Part shown: piece by piece, positions 10,236 to 24,166 of the stretch
Layout: each line of letters begins with the position of its first letter
How positions within the stretch are numbered: the first letter of the stretch is position 1
Assembly (NCBI RefSeq): GCF_000373645.1
Contig: NZ_KB892004.1
Span: forward strand, 23,967 to 87,966
Length of the DNA stretch: 64,000 nucleotides
Direction: 5' to 3'
Origin: Streptomyces sp. ATexAB-D23
GTDB taxonomy: Bacteria; Actinomycetota; Actinomycetes; Streptomycetales; Streptomycetaceae
Notes under the pieces: model-generated
What the model was told of the DNA's origin: nothing
What the model saw: only the letters and a program-made list of their open reading frames with translations
Database searches by the model: none
Made by a program: the position numbers and the translations under genes

Positions 10236-12149
10236 TCACACCACCGGCGCGGACTCCGGCGGATGGCTGACGAGGAGATCGTCGTGCGTCGCCGCCAGCA
10301 GCCGCCCCGCGTACGAGGCGAGAGCCCTGGCGGAGGGGAAGGGACCGGCCGGCGTGAAGAGGGCGTCGGTGGTGACCGGCGGGCGGGTGAGCAGCCCGTC
10401 GGGACCGGCGGCGTACAGGCGTGCGTTGAGCACGGTCAGCGAGGACGCCTTGCCCGCGGGGCCCAGCGCCGTCCACCGCGCGTCGGGGCGGAGCACCGGA
10501 CGGTGGTGCAGGGTGTCGTCGTGCGAGGTCACCGCGAACAGCGTGTTGTCGCACATCGCCAGGGCCGTCGTGCCGGCCGGGACCCTCCCCGCCGGGGTCC
10601 AGGGGGCCGGCCCGGACACCGGGGCGCGTACGAACAGCCGGTCGTCGGCGCCGACGGCCAGCAGGGCGAGCGGCGTCGGGTGGCACGCCTCACGCGGGGC
10701 GGCCAGGCACCGGATCTCGGGCGCGGGCCCCGGAGCGGCAGGGCAGACGGACCACGGCAGGTTCTGGTCGGACGGCTCACGGTGGAGCAGGGTCCTGCCG
10801 TCCTCGGCCACGGCGAAGAGCAGCCCCTCGCAGGCGGCGAGCGCCCGCAGCCGGGGCGCCTGCCCGACGGTGTGCCAGGAGGGCCGCGGAGCCCTGCCGC
10901 CGAGCCGGTCCAGCACGTTGCGGGTGATCCGGTCCACGACCGGATCGGCCAGCGCACGCCCCCAGTTGATGGTGGCCGCGTTGAAGACCGTGCCGGCGCC
11001 CAGCCGGAAGACCCCCATGGTGGCCCAGCCGCCCTGCCCGTACGTACGCCAGTGACGCAGGTCGGCGGTGGCGAGGACGGCGAAGGAGCGCGGGGTGCCG
11101 TCGCGGCCCGTGGCGCGGGGCACACCGGCCGACCAGTCGAGTTCGGCGGCGTCCGTCTCGTACCCGAGGGCGCCCCGGGCGAAGGTGTCCCCGTCGCGGA
11201 GCCCGGTCCCTTCGAAGACCCAGTGACCGGCGAACCGCACCGTGTAGGACTCGCGGCCTATGAGGCCCATGCCCTCGCCCCAGGAACCGGCGCCGTTGCG
11301 GAAGCTGACGCCGGTCATGGAGTTCTCGGGGCGGTCGACGGGCGAGCTGGACCACTCGACGGTGGTGCGGCGCGGATCCACGGCGCCGACGGGGTCGGCC
11401 GCGGCGTCGCGGTGGCAGACCATCGTGCGGCCCCCGTCCTCCAGGCGCATCTGCCACCAGGCCGTATTGCCGGCGAAGAAGGCCAGGTTGCCGCCCTTGC
11501 GGGCGAAGGTCTCGACGCTGTCGCGCATCCCGGCCGACCAGTACTCGTCGTGCCCGTTGACCACCAGCAGCCGGTAGGAGGACAGGAGTTCGCCGCCGTC
11601 GTCCAGATCGAGGCCCGAGCAGAACTCGACCGGGTATCCCGCCCCGGGGAGCCAGCGCAGCAGCGGTTCCTCCCAGCGCTCGGGCGGCGGACCTCCCCCC
11701 GGATCGGTGAAGGACACCCGTGCGGCGCGGCCCGGCTCCTCGGCGTAGTAGAGGCTGCGGCCCGGCTGCCCCGCGCGGTGGTAGGCGCGCCAGGTGGCGA
11801 AGGGGATGGAGACGAGCACCGACGAGGTGGCCGCGGGCCGCGCCGCGCGGACGACGAACCACACCTCGTGTTCGGCGTCCCGCTCGGGCTCCGGCGCCTC
11901 GGGGCGGTCGTCGTGGAAGCGGGCCACGTACAGCGAACTGGGCCAGTGCCGGGGGATGTCGAGGGTCCACTCGGTCCCGCGCACCACCGCGCGGGCCATC
12001 GGACGCTCCGTGACGGCGTCGGTCACGACGACACGACCGGTCAGCGGGGTGCCGTCGCCCGCGGTCACCCCGAAACGCATGCTCCCGCCCTGGACACAGG
12101 ACGTCACGTCCGCGCGGGCCGTCGGACGCGGGACGAGGGGCGCGCTCAT
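10236..12149 (-). CDS. N,N-dimethylformamidase large-subunit-like protein with C-terminal propeller-like repeats
   Basis: 637 residues. The first 430 or so match the fold of the N,N-dimethylformamidase beta subunit family: SILVSIPFATWRAYH-like strand (LVSIPFATWRAYHRAG), the conserved SSYRLLVVNGHDEYWSAGMRD block and GGNLAFFAGNTAWWQMRLE. The last 200 residues are repeated strands (LLAVGADDRLFVRAP, TALAMCDNTLFAVTSHDD, SLTVLNARLYAAGPDG) typical of a small beta-propeller. The ATG overlaps the stop of the lone condensation-domain gene (ATGA), so it belongs to the NRPS operon. A role as amide hydrolase or deformylase on the peptide product is possible but only inferred. Metal ligands were not identified. 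Confidence 0.75.
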   Translation of the reverse strand: MSAPLVPRPTARADVTSCVQGGSMRFGVTAGDGTPLTGRVVVTDAVTERPMARAVVRGTEWTLDIPRHWPSSLYVARFHDDRPEAPEPERDAEHEVWFVVRAARPAATSSVLVSIPFATWRAYHRAGQPGRSLYYAEEPGRAARVSFTDPGGGPPPERWEEPLLRWLPGAGYPVEFCSGLDLDDGGELLSSYRLLVVNGHDEYWSAGMRDSVETFARKGGNLAFFAGNTAWWQMRLEDGGRTMVCHRDAAADPVGAVDPRRTTVEWSSSPVDRPENSMTGVSFRNGAGSWGEGMGLIGRESYTVRFAGHWVFEGTGLRDGDTFARGALGYETDAAELDWSAGVPRATGRDGTPRSFAVLATADLRHWRTYGQGGWATMGVFRLGAGTVFNAATINWGRALADPVVDRITRNVLDRLGGRAPRPSWHTVGQAPRLRALAACEGLLFAVAEDGRTLLHREPSDQNLPWSVCPAAPGPAPEIRCLAAPREACHPTPLALLAVGADDRLFVRAPVSGPAPWTPAGRVPAGTTALAMCDNTLFAVTSHDDTLHHRPVLRPDARWTALGPAGKASSLTVLNARLYAAGPDGLLTRPPVTTDALFTPAGPFPSARALASYAGRLLAATHDDLLVSHPPESAPVV

Positions 12150-13591
12150 CGGACGGCTCCCTCGGCCGCGAGGAGCCCCGGCAGCTCCGTCAACAGGGGC
12201 GGGTTTCCGGCCGACGCGGTCACGACGACCTCCTCGATGGCGCGCAGATGGGCATGGATGGTGTCCGGCGGCAGGAACGCGGTGTCGGCGGTCAGGGTGA
12301 CGGTGAGCGCGCTGTCGTCCCCGCTCACGTGCAGGCAGTACCGGCAGGCGACGCGGTCCTGGGTCGCGGGGAAGTCGAGGACGCTGCGGCGGCGGAGCGC
12401 GGCGAGTTCGTCCGGAAGCGGCGCCCGGCCGGGCGCCGCCGGGCGTTCCACCAGACGCATGTCGTTGAAGCAGCAGTACGGATGCACCTCGGTGCCGCGC
12501 TCGACGGCCGCCTCGTCCAGCAGGGCGTCCCAGTCGGCGGGGTCGTACGCGGCGGCCCGGTACCCGGCGAGCGCGGCCGGCCAGGCGCCCGCCAGCAGAT
12601 CGGTGAAGCCGGCGTCCGGGCCCGCCACCTCGTCCATGCGCAGCACGAACAGCGCGTCCTGCGACAGCGTGGTGACCAGGGTGCGGTGGCCCTCGGCCGC
12701 GCGGTTGCCCGCGATCGGCATGACCGCCGCGACCGCGTGCCCCTGACCGGCGGCGACCAGGGCGGCCGAGGCGGTCAGGAGCACCGTCGAGCCGCTGACC
12801 CGGTGCGCGGCGGCCAGCGCGTCGACGGCCCGGGGGAGCGCGGCGGAGACGAGCCGGCCCGTCCAGAAACGGGGGGTGCGCGGCTCGGCGACCGGGGTGG
12901 GGAACATCGTCGGGGGCGCCGCACGGAGCCCCCTCTCCCAGTGCGCGAGTGCCGCCCGGCCCGAGCGGCGGCCGGCCGGGGACGCCTGATGGTGTGCGAG
13001 GTCGAGAGGGTTCCCGGCGCAGACGGGACCGGCCGACCCGCGTCGGGCCAGCAGCCGCAGATCACGGACCAGGACCTCGGCGGCGTGCCCGTCGGCGGCC
13101 AGATGGCACAGCGCCATCACCACGTGCGTGATCCGCCCCTCGTGGCGTACGGCACCGAACCGTACGGGCCACTCGTCCGCGTAGTCGAAACGGCGGGCGA
13201 CCAGGGACGACAGCAGGGCGTCGGCCGCCCCCGGGGCCCCGGCCCGCTCGGGCACGTCGTGGACGCGTACCTCCAGCAGCCCCTGGGAGTACAGGCGCTG
13301 GCGTGGTTCCCCGCCGTCGCCTGACACGATCCGGGTGCGCAGCGCCTCGTGGCGGACGACGAGCGCGGCGAGCGCGCCCGTCAGCCGGTGCAGGTCCACC
13401 GGAGCGCCCCGGTCGGCGAGCGGGAGGACCCGGCCGATGTTGAAGTAGTGGTCGTTGGGCGCGGTGCGCCCGATCGCGTGCCAGATCGCGCGCTGGCCCC
13501 AGGTGAGCGGGGCGTCGCCGGTCCGGCCGCCCGCGAAGGGCACGGCGGCCGCCGGGTCCGGGACGAGCGTGTCCCCGGCCGCCGCCGTCAC
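12146..13591 (-). CDS. Free-standing NRPS condensation-domain protein
   Basis: 481 residues from the GTG at 13591, which forms a GTGA overlap with the carrier-protein gene upstream. It is a complete condensation domain: the C1-like segment LTWGQRAIWHAIGR, the C2 region RHEALRTRI and the active-site region VVMALCHLAADGHA. The HHxxxDG signature reads C-H-L-A-A-D-G here, so the first His is Cys, while the catalytic second His and the Asp are kept. Later blocks include SGSTVLLTASAALVAAGQG. It contains no A or carrier domain and must act in trans, perhaps with the lone carrier protein next to it. Confidence 0.85.
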   Translation of the reverse strand: MTAAAGDTLVPDPAAAVPFAGGRTGDAPLTWGQRAIWHAIGRTAPNDHYFNIGRVLPLADRGAPVDLHRLTGALAALVVRHEALRTRIVSGDGGEPRQRLYSQGLLEVRVHDVPERAGAPGAADALLSSLVARRFDYADEWPVRFGAVRHEGRITHVVMALCHLAADGHAAEVLVRDLRLLARRGSAGPVCAGNPLDLAHHQASPAGRRSGRAALAHWERGLRAAPPTMFPTPVAEPRTPRFWTGRLVSAALPRAVDALAAAHRVSGSTVLLTASAALVAAGQGHAVAAVMPIAGNRAAEGHRTLVTTLSQDALFVLRMDEVAGPDAGFTDLLAGAWPAALAGYRAAAYDPADWDALLDEAAVERGTEVHPYCCFNDMRLVERPAAPGRAPLPDELAALRRRSVLDFPATQDRVACRYCLHVSGDDSALTVTLTADTAFLPPDTIHAHLRAIEEVVVTASAGNPPLLTELPGLLAAEGAVR

Positions 13592-13854
13592 GGCGTGCCC
13601 TCGGCGGCCAGACTCCGTACCCGTTCGGTGAGTCCGGCGAGACCCTCGGTGTACAGCGCCCGGTCGCCGAGGTCGATGAGCACGCCGTACTCGGACTCCA
13701 GGCTGTCGGCGAGCCGCAGCAGGGAGAGCGAGCTGACCCCGAGGGCGGCCAGGGGTTCGGTGGAGCCGACGAGACCGGCGGCGGCGATCCGGCCGTCGGT
13801 GGCCCGCTCGACGAGCCGGGCGATTGCGTACGGGGTCGGGGCGGGCGCGGTCAC
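13588..13854 (-). CDS. Free-standing peptidyl/acyl carrier protein
   Basis: 88 residues from GTG 13854, overlapping MbtH upstream and the condensation protein downstream by 4 bp each. The phosphopantetheine site is visible as LGVSSLSLLRLADSLE, with the attachment Ser in the usual G-x-S-S-L context, and the helix-2 acidic and hydrophobic residues are kept. Its position beside a lone ligase-containing operon suggests it carries the starter unit activated by the ligase at 17097-18602. That pairing is inferred from gene order alone. Confidence 0.85.
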   Translation of the reverse strand: MTAPAPTPYAIARLVERATDGRIAAAGLVGSTEPLAALGVSSLSLLRLADSLESEYGVLIDLGDRALYTEGLAGLTERVRSLAAEGTP

Positions 13855-14075
13855 CTGGCACCGCCCGCTTGCCGGGCCGCCTCGTCGGCCAGACGGCGGC
13901 GCAGGCTGAGAGGCCGGATGTCCGGCCAGACCCGGTCGACGTGCGCGACGCACTCCTCCTCGGTGCCGCTGAAGCCCTCGGCCCGCCAGCCCGCGGGCAG
14001 TTCGGTGCCTTCCGGCCAGAGGGCGTGCTGCTCCTCGTCGTTGACGGCCACGAGGTAGCGGATCTGATCCGTCAT
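13851..14075 (-). CDS. MbtH-like NRPS accessory protein
   Basis: 74 residues with the MbtH signature: VNDEEQHALWPEGTELPAGW, then the segment ending in HVDRVWPDIRPLSLRRRL. The three conserved Trp positions are represented. MbtH proteins bind NRPS adenylation domains and raise their solubility or activity. The gene starts 4 bp after the stop of NRPS3, so the two are translated together. One copy probably serves the operon's A domains. Confidence 0.96.
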   Translation of the reverse strand: MTDQIRYLVAVNDEEQHALWPEGTELPAGWRAEGFSGTEEECVAHVDRVWPDIRPLSLRRRLADEAARQAGGAR

Positions 14076-14079
14076 GGTG

Positions 14080-17000
14080 TTACTCCTTGCGCAGGGCGGT
14101 GACGGCGGCGGCGACGCCGCGCACGGTGGGGGCGTCGAAGAAGACGTCGAACGGGAGGTCCACGCCCAGGGTGCGGTGGATACGGGCGGCGATCGCGGTG
14201 ATGGTCAGGGAATGGCCCCCGAGGTCGAACAGGTCCTCGTCGGGGCCCAGATCGTCCAGCTCCAGGACCTCCCGCCAGATGGCGAGCACCGCGTCGACGG
14301 CGGGGCCGGAGCCGGGCCCCCCGTCGTCGCCGGCCGTGGGCCCGCGCACCGGGACCGGCTCCGGGAGCGCGGCCCGGTCCAGCTTGCCGTTCGGTGTGAG
14401 CGGGAAGACCTCCAGCACCGTGTAGGTGGCGGGCACGGCGGCGGCGGGGAGCGCGGCGGCGAGATGGGCGCGCAGCTCCTCCGCCGTGGGCGGCGGGCCG
14501 GCCGGGACGACATAGGCGCTCAGCCTGCGGTCGCCGTCCGCCCCGTGGACCGCGGCGGCGGCCCGCGCCACCGAGGGATGCGACGTCAGCCGCGCCTCGA
14601 TCTCGCCCAGTTCGACGCGGTGGCCGCGCAGCTTGATCTGGGTGTCCGAGCGGCCGAGGCAGACGAGGCCGCCGCCGGGCAGGCGCCGGACGAGGTCGCC
14701 CGTGCGGTAGAGGCGGGCCCCGGGCGGACCGTACGGGTCCGGGACGAAACGTGTGGCGGTCAGTCCCGGACGGTGCCGGTAGCCATGGGCCAGGCCCGCG
14801 CCGCCGAGGTACAGCTCACCCGGCAGCCCGTACGGAACGGGGCGCAGCCGCTCGTCCAGGACGTAGGCGCGGGTGTTGGCGAGCGGTTCGCCGATGAGGA
14901 CCTCTCCGTCGTCGCTCACGGCGGGCTCCGCCAGGGTGGACCAGATGGTCGTCTCGGTCGGCCCGTAGACGTTCACCAGCCGTTTGCTGACGGCGCCCAG
15001 GTCCGTGGCCAGGGCGGGCGGCAGCGCCTCGCCGCCGGTCAGCGCGGTGAGCCCCGCCGCGTGCCCGCCGAGCCCCGCGTCGAGGAGCATCCGCCACCCG
15101 CTGGGCGTCGCCTGGACGTGCGTGACCTCCTCGCGGACGATGAGCCCGAGGAGCGCCGGCCCGTCGCGGTGGCCGCCCTCCGGCACGAGGACGACGCGGC
15201 CTGCGCTGATGAGGGGCAGGAGCAGTTCGACCGCGGAGATGTCGAAGGACAGCGAGGTGAGCCCCAGCCAGCGGTCATCGGGCCGGGAGCCCAGATGGTC
15301 GCGCAGGGCGCCCAGGACGTTGGCGAGCGCGGAGTGGGGCACCTCCACGCCCTTGGGCCGCCCGGTCGATCCGGAGGTGTAGAGCACATAGGCGGGATGG
15401 CCGGGCGCCGGGCCGGACGGCAGCGCCGGGGTGTCCGGGCCGGCGGGTGCGAGAGCGGCCGGGGCGAGGTCGCCGGGGCCCTCGGGGCGCGTCGTGATGC
15501 GGAGCGCGAGGCGGGAGTCGGACCTGATGAACGCCAGCCGCTCGGCCGGGTAACCGGGGTCGAGCGGCAGATAGGCGGCCCCGAGGGCCAGCGAGGCGAG
15601 GACGGCCACCAACTGGTCGCGCCCGCGCGGCAGCTCGATCCCGACGAGCGTGCCGGGGCCCGCACCGTGGCGGCCCAGCGCGTCGGCCGCGTGCGCCACG
15701 AGCGCGGAGAGCGCGCGGTAGGTCAGGGTCTCGTCGCCGCAGACCACGGCGATCGCGTCCGGACGGGCCGCCACCGCCTCGGCGAACAGCTCGGGCACGG
15801 TGCGCCGGGCGAGTCCCGGGCGCGGCTCCGGCGCGGCCAGCTGCGCGGCCCGCTCCCGGGGCGCCAGCAGGGGCAGGCCGGCGACCGGCGTTCCCGGCTC
15901 GGCCAGCGCGCCGTCGAGAAGAGTCGTCCAGTGGTCCGCGACGCGCCGTGCTCCCTCGGCGGTGAGCGCGGCGGCGCGGAACTGGAGACTGGCCTCCACC
16001 TCAAAACCGGAGTCGACGAGCTGGAGGTGCGCCAGGTTGCGCGCGGTGCCGCAGAAGCCGAGCAGGCGGACCTCGGCGCGCACCCCTGCACCGAAATCGG
16101 GGCACGGCCGGGAGGCAGCCAGGCGCCGGTAGCTGAGCGAGAGCGGGGTGAGCGCGGTGCGCGGGGTCAGCCCGCGCACCGCACGGCCCAGCGGGACGGC
16201 CCGGTGCCGGTACAGGGCGCGCAGCTCGGCGCGCACCGTCCGGGCCCAGGCCGCGAACGGCGCGTCGAGGTCGGCCGTGGTGAACAGGGGCAGCTCGTTG
16301 ACGGCCGGCCCCACGCCGCGAGCCGCGCCCGGCTGACGCAGCGACAGCTCGATGGCCGTCACGGGGGCGGGGTCGCCGTAGCGCGCGAGCAGTGCGTGCC
16401 AGGACGCGGTGAGGAGTTCGAAACGGGTGAGCCCGAGCCGCTCGGCCGCCGCGCCCAGGCGCGCGGCCCGGTCGGGCCCGAGGCTCCACGCGGTCTCCGC
16501 ACCGGGCGCGGGCGCGGTGCCGGGCACGGAGGAGACCACGAGCCCCGGCAGCGGAGGCGCGGCCGGGTCGTGCCAGCGGGCCGCCCAGTACGCCTCGGCG
16601 TCCGCGAGGGCCTCGCGGGAGGGAGCGCCTTGCGGCAGCGGGACGGCAGGGGCGAGCGGACCGCCCCGGTAGGCGGTGGCCAGGTCGTCGACCAGCCGGT
16701 CCTTGGACTCGCCGTCGAAGACGAGGTGATGGGCGGTCAGGACCAGGACATGCCGTACGGGGGACAGCCGGACGAGCAGGAAGCGGTGCGGCGGACCGTG
16801 GACGAGGTCGAAGGGCAGGGCCCGTTCCCGGGCGAGAAGCGCGTCGAGTTCACCGGGGGCGCACTCGGCGGTGCGCGGGTGCGACGGCCCGGTTCCGGGC
16901 CCCGGGGTGCCGTCGGAGGCGAACACCGTGGTGAGGGCCGGGTGATGGGCGGCGACGGCGGAGCAGGCCCGGACCAGGCGGTCGGCGTCCAGCGGGCCGT

Positions 17001-17100
17001 CGAGGTGTACGGCCAGGGTCAGGTGATAGGCGGAAGCGGTGTCCAGGGTGCGCTCGGTGAGCCAGACGCCGTGCTGGGCGGAGCTGAGGGTCGCGTTCAC
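14080..17100 (-). CDS. NRPS3: C-A-PCP, predicted glycine-activating
   Basis: 1006 residues from GTG 17100, which overlaps the ligase stop (GTGA). Domains in order: C (1-430; HHLVFDG intact), A (about 440-920; [45 protein letters not shown]) and a PCP ([14 protein letters not shown], Ser at about residue 960). Reading the pocket against PheA positions gives D-I-V-Q-L-G-V-I-W-K, close to the published glycine code DILQLGLIWK. There is no epimerase or thioesterase. Because release is on NRPS2, this module probably acts before it, although its gene comes later. Confidence 0.93.
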   Translation of the reverse strand: MNATLSSAQHGVWLTERTLDTASAYHLTLAVHLDGPLDADRLVRACSAVAAHHPALTTVFASDGTPGPGTGPSHPRTAECAPGELDALLARERALPFDLVHGPPHRFLLVRLSPVRHVLVLTAHHLVFDGESKDRLVDDLATAYRGGPLAPAVPLPQGAPSREALADAEAYWAARWHDPAAPPLPGLVVSSVPGTAPAPGAETAWSLGPDRAARLGAAAERLGLTRFELLTASWHALLARYGDPAPVTAIELSLRQPGAARGVGPAVNELPLFTTADLDAPFAAWARTVRAELRALYRHRAVPLGRAVRGLTPRTALTPLSLSYRRLAASRPCPDFGAGVRAEVRLLGFCGTARNLAHLQLVDSGFEVEASLQFRAAALTAEGARRVADHWTTLLDGALAEPGTPVAGLPLLAPRERAAQLAAPEPRPGLARRTVPELFAEAVAARPDAIAVVCGDETLTYRALSALVAHAADALGRHGAGPGTLVGIELPRGRDQLVAVLASLALGAAYLPLDPGYPAERLAFIRSDSRLALRITTRPEGPGDLAPAALAPAGPDTPALPSGPAPGHPAYVLYTSGSTGRPKGVEVPHSALANVLGALRDHLGSRPDDRWLGLTSLSFDISAVELLLPLISAGRVVLVPEGGHRDGPALLGLIVREEVTHVQATPSGWRMLLDAGLGGHAAGLTALTGGEALPPALATDLGAVSKRLVNVYGPTETTIWSTLAEPAVSDDGEVLIGEPLANTRAYVLDERLRPVPYGLPGELYLGGAGLAHGYRHRPGLTATRFVPDPYGPPGARLYRTGDLVRRLPGGGLVCLGRSDTQIKLRGHRVELGEIEARLTSHPSVARAAAAVHGADGDRRLSAYVVPAGPPPTAEELRAHLAAALPAAAVPATYTVLEVFPLTPNGKLDRAALPEPVPVRGPTAGDDGGPGSGPAVDAVLAIWREVLELDDLGPDEDLFDLGGHSLTITAIAARIHRTLGVDLPFDVFFDAPTVRGVAAAVTALRKE

Positions 17101-18598
17101 AGGATGGCCTCGGAGTCGTCTTGGGCGAGGATGCGGCGCAGTTCGCGCTTGAGGACCTTGCCGGCCTCATTGCGCGGCAGGGCGTCGCGGAACAGCACGG
17201 TGGCGGGCAGTTCGTGGACGGCCAGCAGGTCGAGCAGGAAGGCCCGCAGGGCGCCGGCGGTCAGGCCGTCGTCGTCGGCGACGACCACGGCGGCGACGAC
17301 GCTTCCCAGCACCGGGTGCGGCACCCCGAAGGCGGCGGCGTCGCGGACCTGCGGATGGGCGTGCAGGGCGTCCTCCACCTGGAGGGTGGAGACCTTGTGG
17401 GCGCCCGACTTGACGACGTCGCGCTCCCGGTCGAGCAGGTGCAGGAAACCCTCCTCGTCCACCCGGCCCAGGTCGCCCATGCGTATCCAGCGCCCCTGGA
17501 AGACCTCGCCGTCCACCTCACCCACGTACGCCCGGGGGGCCGCGGCCGAACGCAGCCACAGCTCGCCCGGCTGCCCCGCCGGGACCGGCGAGCCCCCGGG
17601 CGTGGTCACCCGCAGATCGGCCAGCGAGGCGGGACGGCCGGGCGAGTCGGGGCGCGCCGGGTCGAACAGCAGGGTGATCTGCGCGGGCGCCGCCTCGGTC
17701 GAGGTGTAGTAGTTGACGATCTGCGCCTTCGGGAAGGCCCGGCCGAGGCCGAGCGCGACCGGCTGGGGCAGGGCGGCGGCCGTGGAACCGACCAGGCGCA
17801 CGGCGTCCCGCGCGCCCGGAGAACCCGCGTCGGCGAGGGCGGGTGACGCCAGCAGTTCGATCGCCATCGCGGGGACGAGGAACACGCTCCCGATGTCGTG
17901 CTCCGACAGCAGGCGCAGGAAACGGGCCGGGGTGAACTGAGGGGCGGTGACACAGGTGGCGTACGCGTTCAGCGCGTTGACCAGCATGGTCTGGCCGGCG
18001 TTCGTGCCGACCGGGAAGGCGTGCAGGAAGGCGGACGAGTGACGCAGCGGCCGCCTGCGCTCGTCCGAGGTGCACCCGTACGCCAGGTTGGAGTGGCGGG
18101 CGCCGACCGCCTTCGGGGTTCCGGTGGTGCCGGAGGTGTAGAGGATCTGGGCGAGGTCACCGGGCGCGGGTTCGGGCAGGTCCGGCCGGGAGGGGTGGCC
18201 GTCGGCGTCGGACTCCGTCAGCACGGCGGTCCCGCCGGGCAGCGCGGGCAGGGGGTCCCCCGCGCCGTGCAGCAGGAAGCGGGCCCCCGTATCCGCGAGC
18301 ACGTAAGCAGTGGTGGCCGGTGCGGACCGGTCGGACAGCGGGACGGCCACCCCGCCCGCGCGCAGCACCGCGAGGAAGGCGACGGCGAAATCCGTCCACC
18401 GTCCCGTGCTGTGGTGGAGCACCACGCGGTCCCCCGGCCGCACCCCGGCGGAGCGCAGCGCGGAGGCGTACGCCCCCGAACGGGCCTGCCACGACGCGAA
18501 GTCGAGCCGGTCACGGCCGGTGATCAGGGCCGTGCGCTCCCCGTGTGCCGCGGCACGGTGGGCGAGGAGGGCGGGCAGCGTGGCGACCGCTGTCGGTG

Positions 18599-18602
<4 letters not shown>
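17097..18602 (-). CDS. Free-standing adenylate-forming ligase (acyl/aryl-AMP ligase type)
   Basis: 501 residues from ATG 18602, overlapping the NRPS2-MFS stop (ATGA). It is an ANL-superfamily enzyme with [20 protein letters not shown] (A3), [14 protein letters not shown] (A5), [20 protein letters not shown] (A7) and the A10 lysine in [12 protein letters not shown]. It has no carrier domain. The A5 region is unlike amino-acid A domains and closer to acyl-CoA synthetases. It most likely activates a carboxylic-acid starter and loads the lone carrier protein at 13588-13854. The substrate cannot be read from sequence. Confidence 0.88.
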
Positions 18603-24162
<5,560 letters not shown>

Positions 24163-24166
<4 letters not shown>

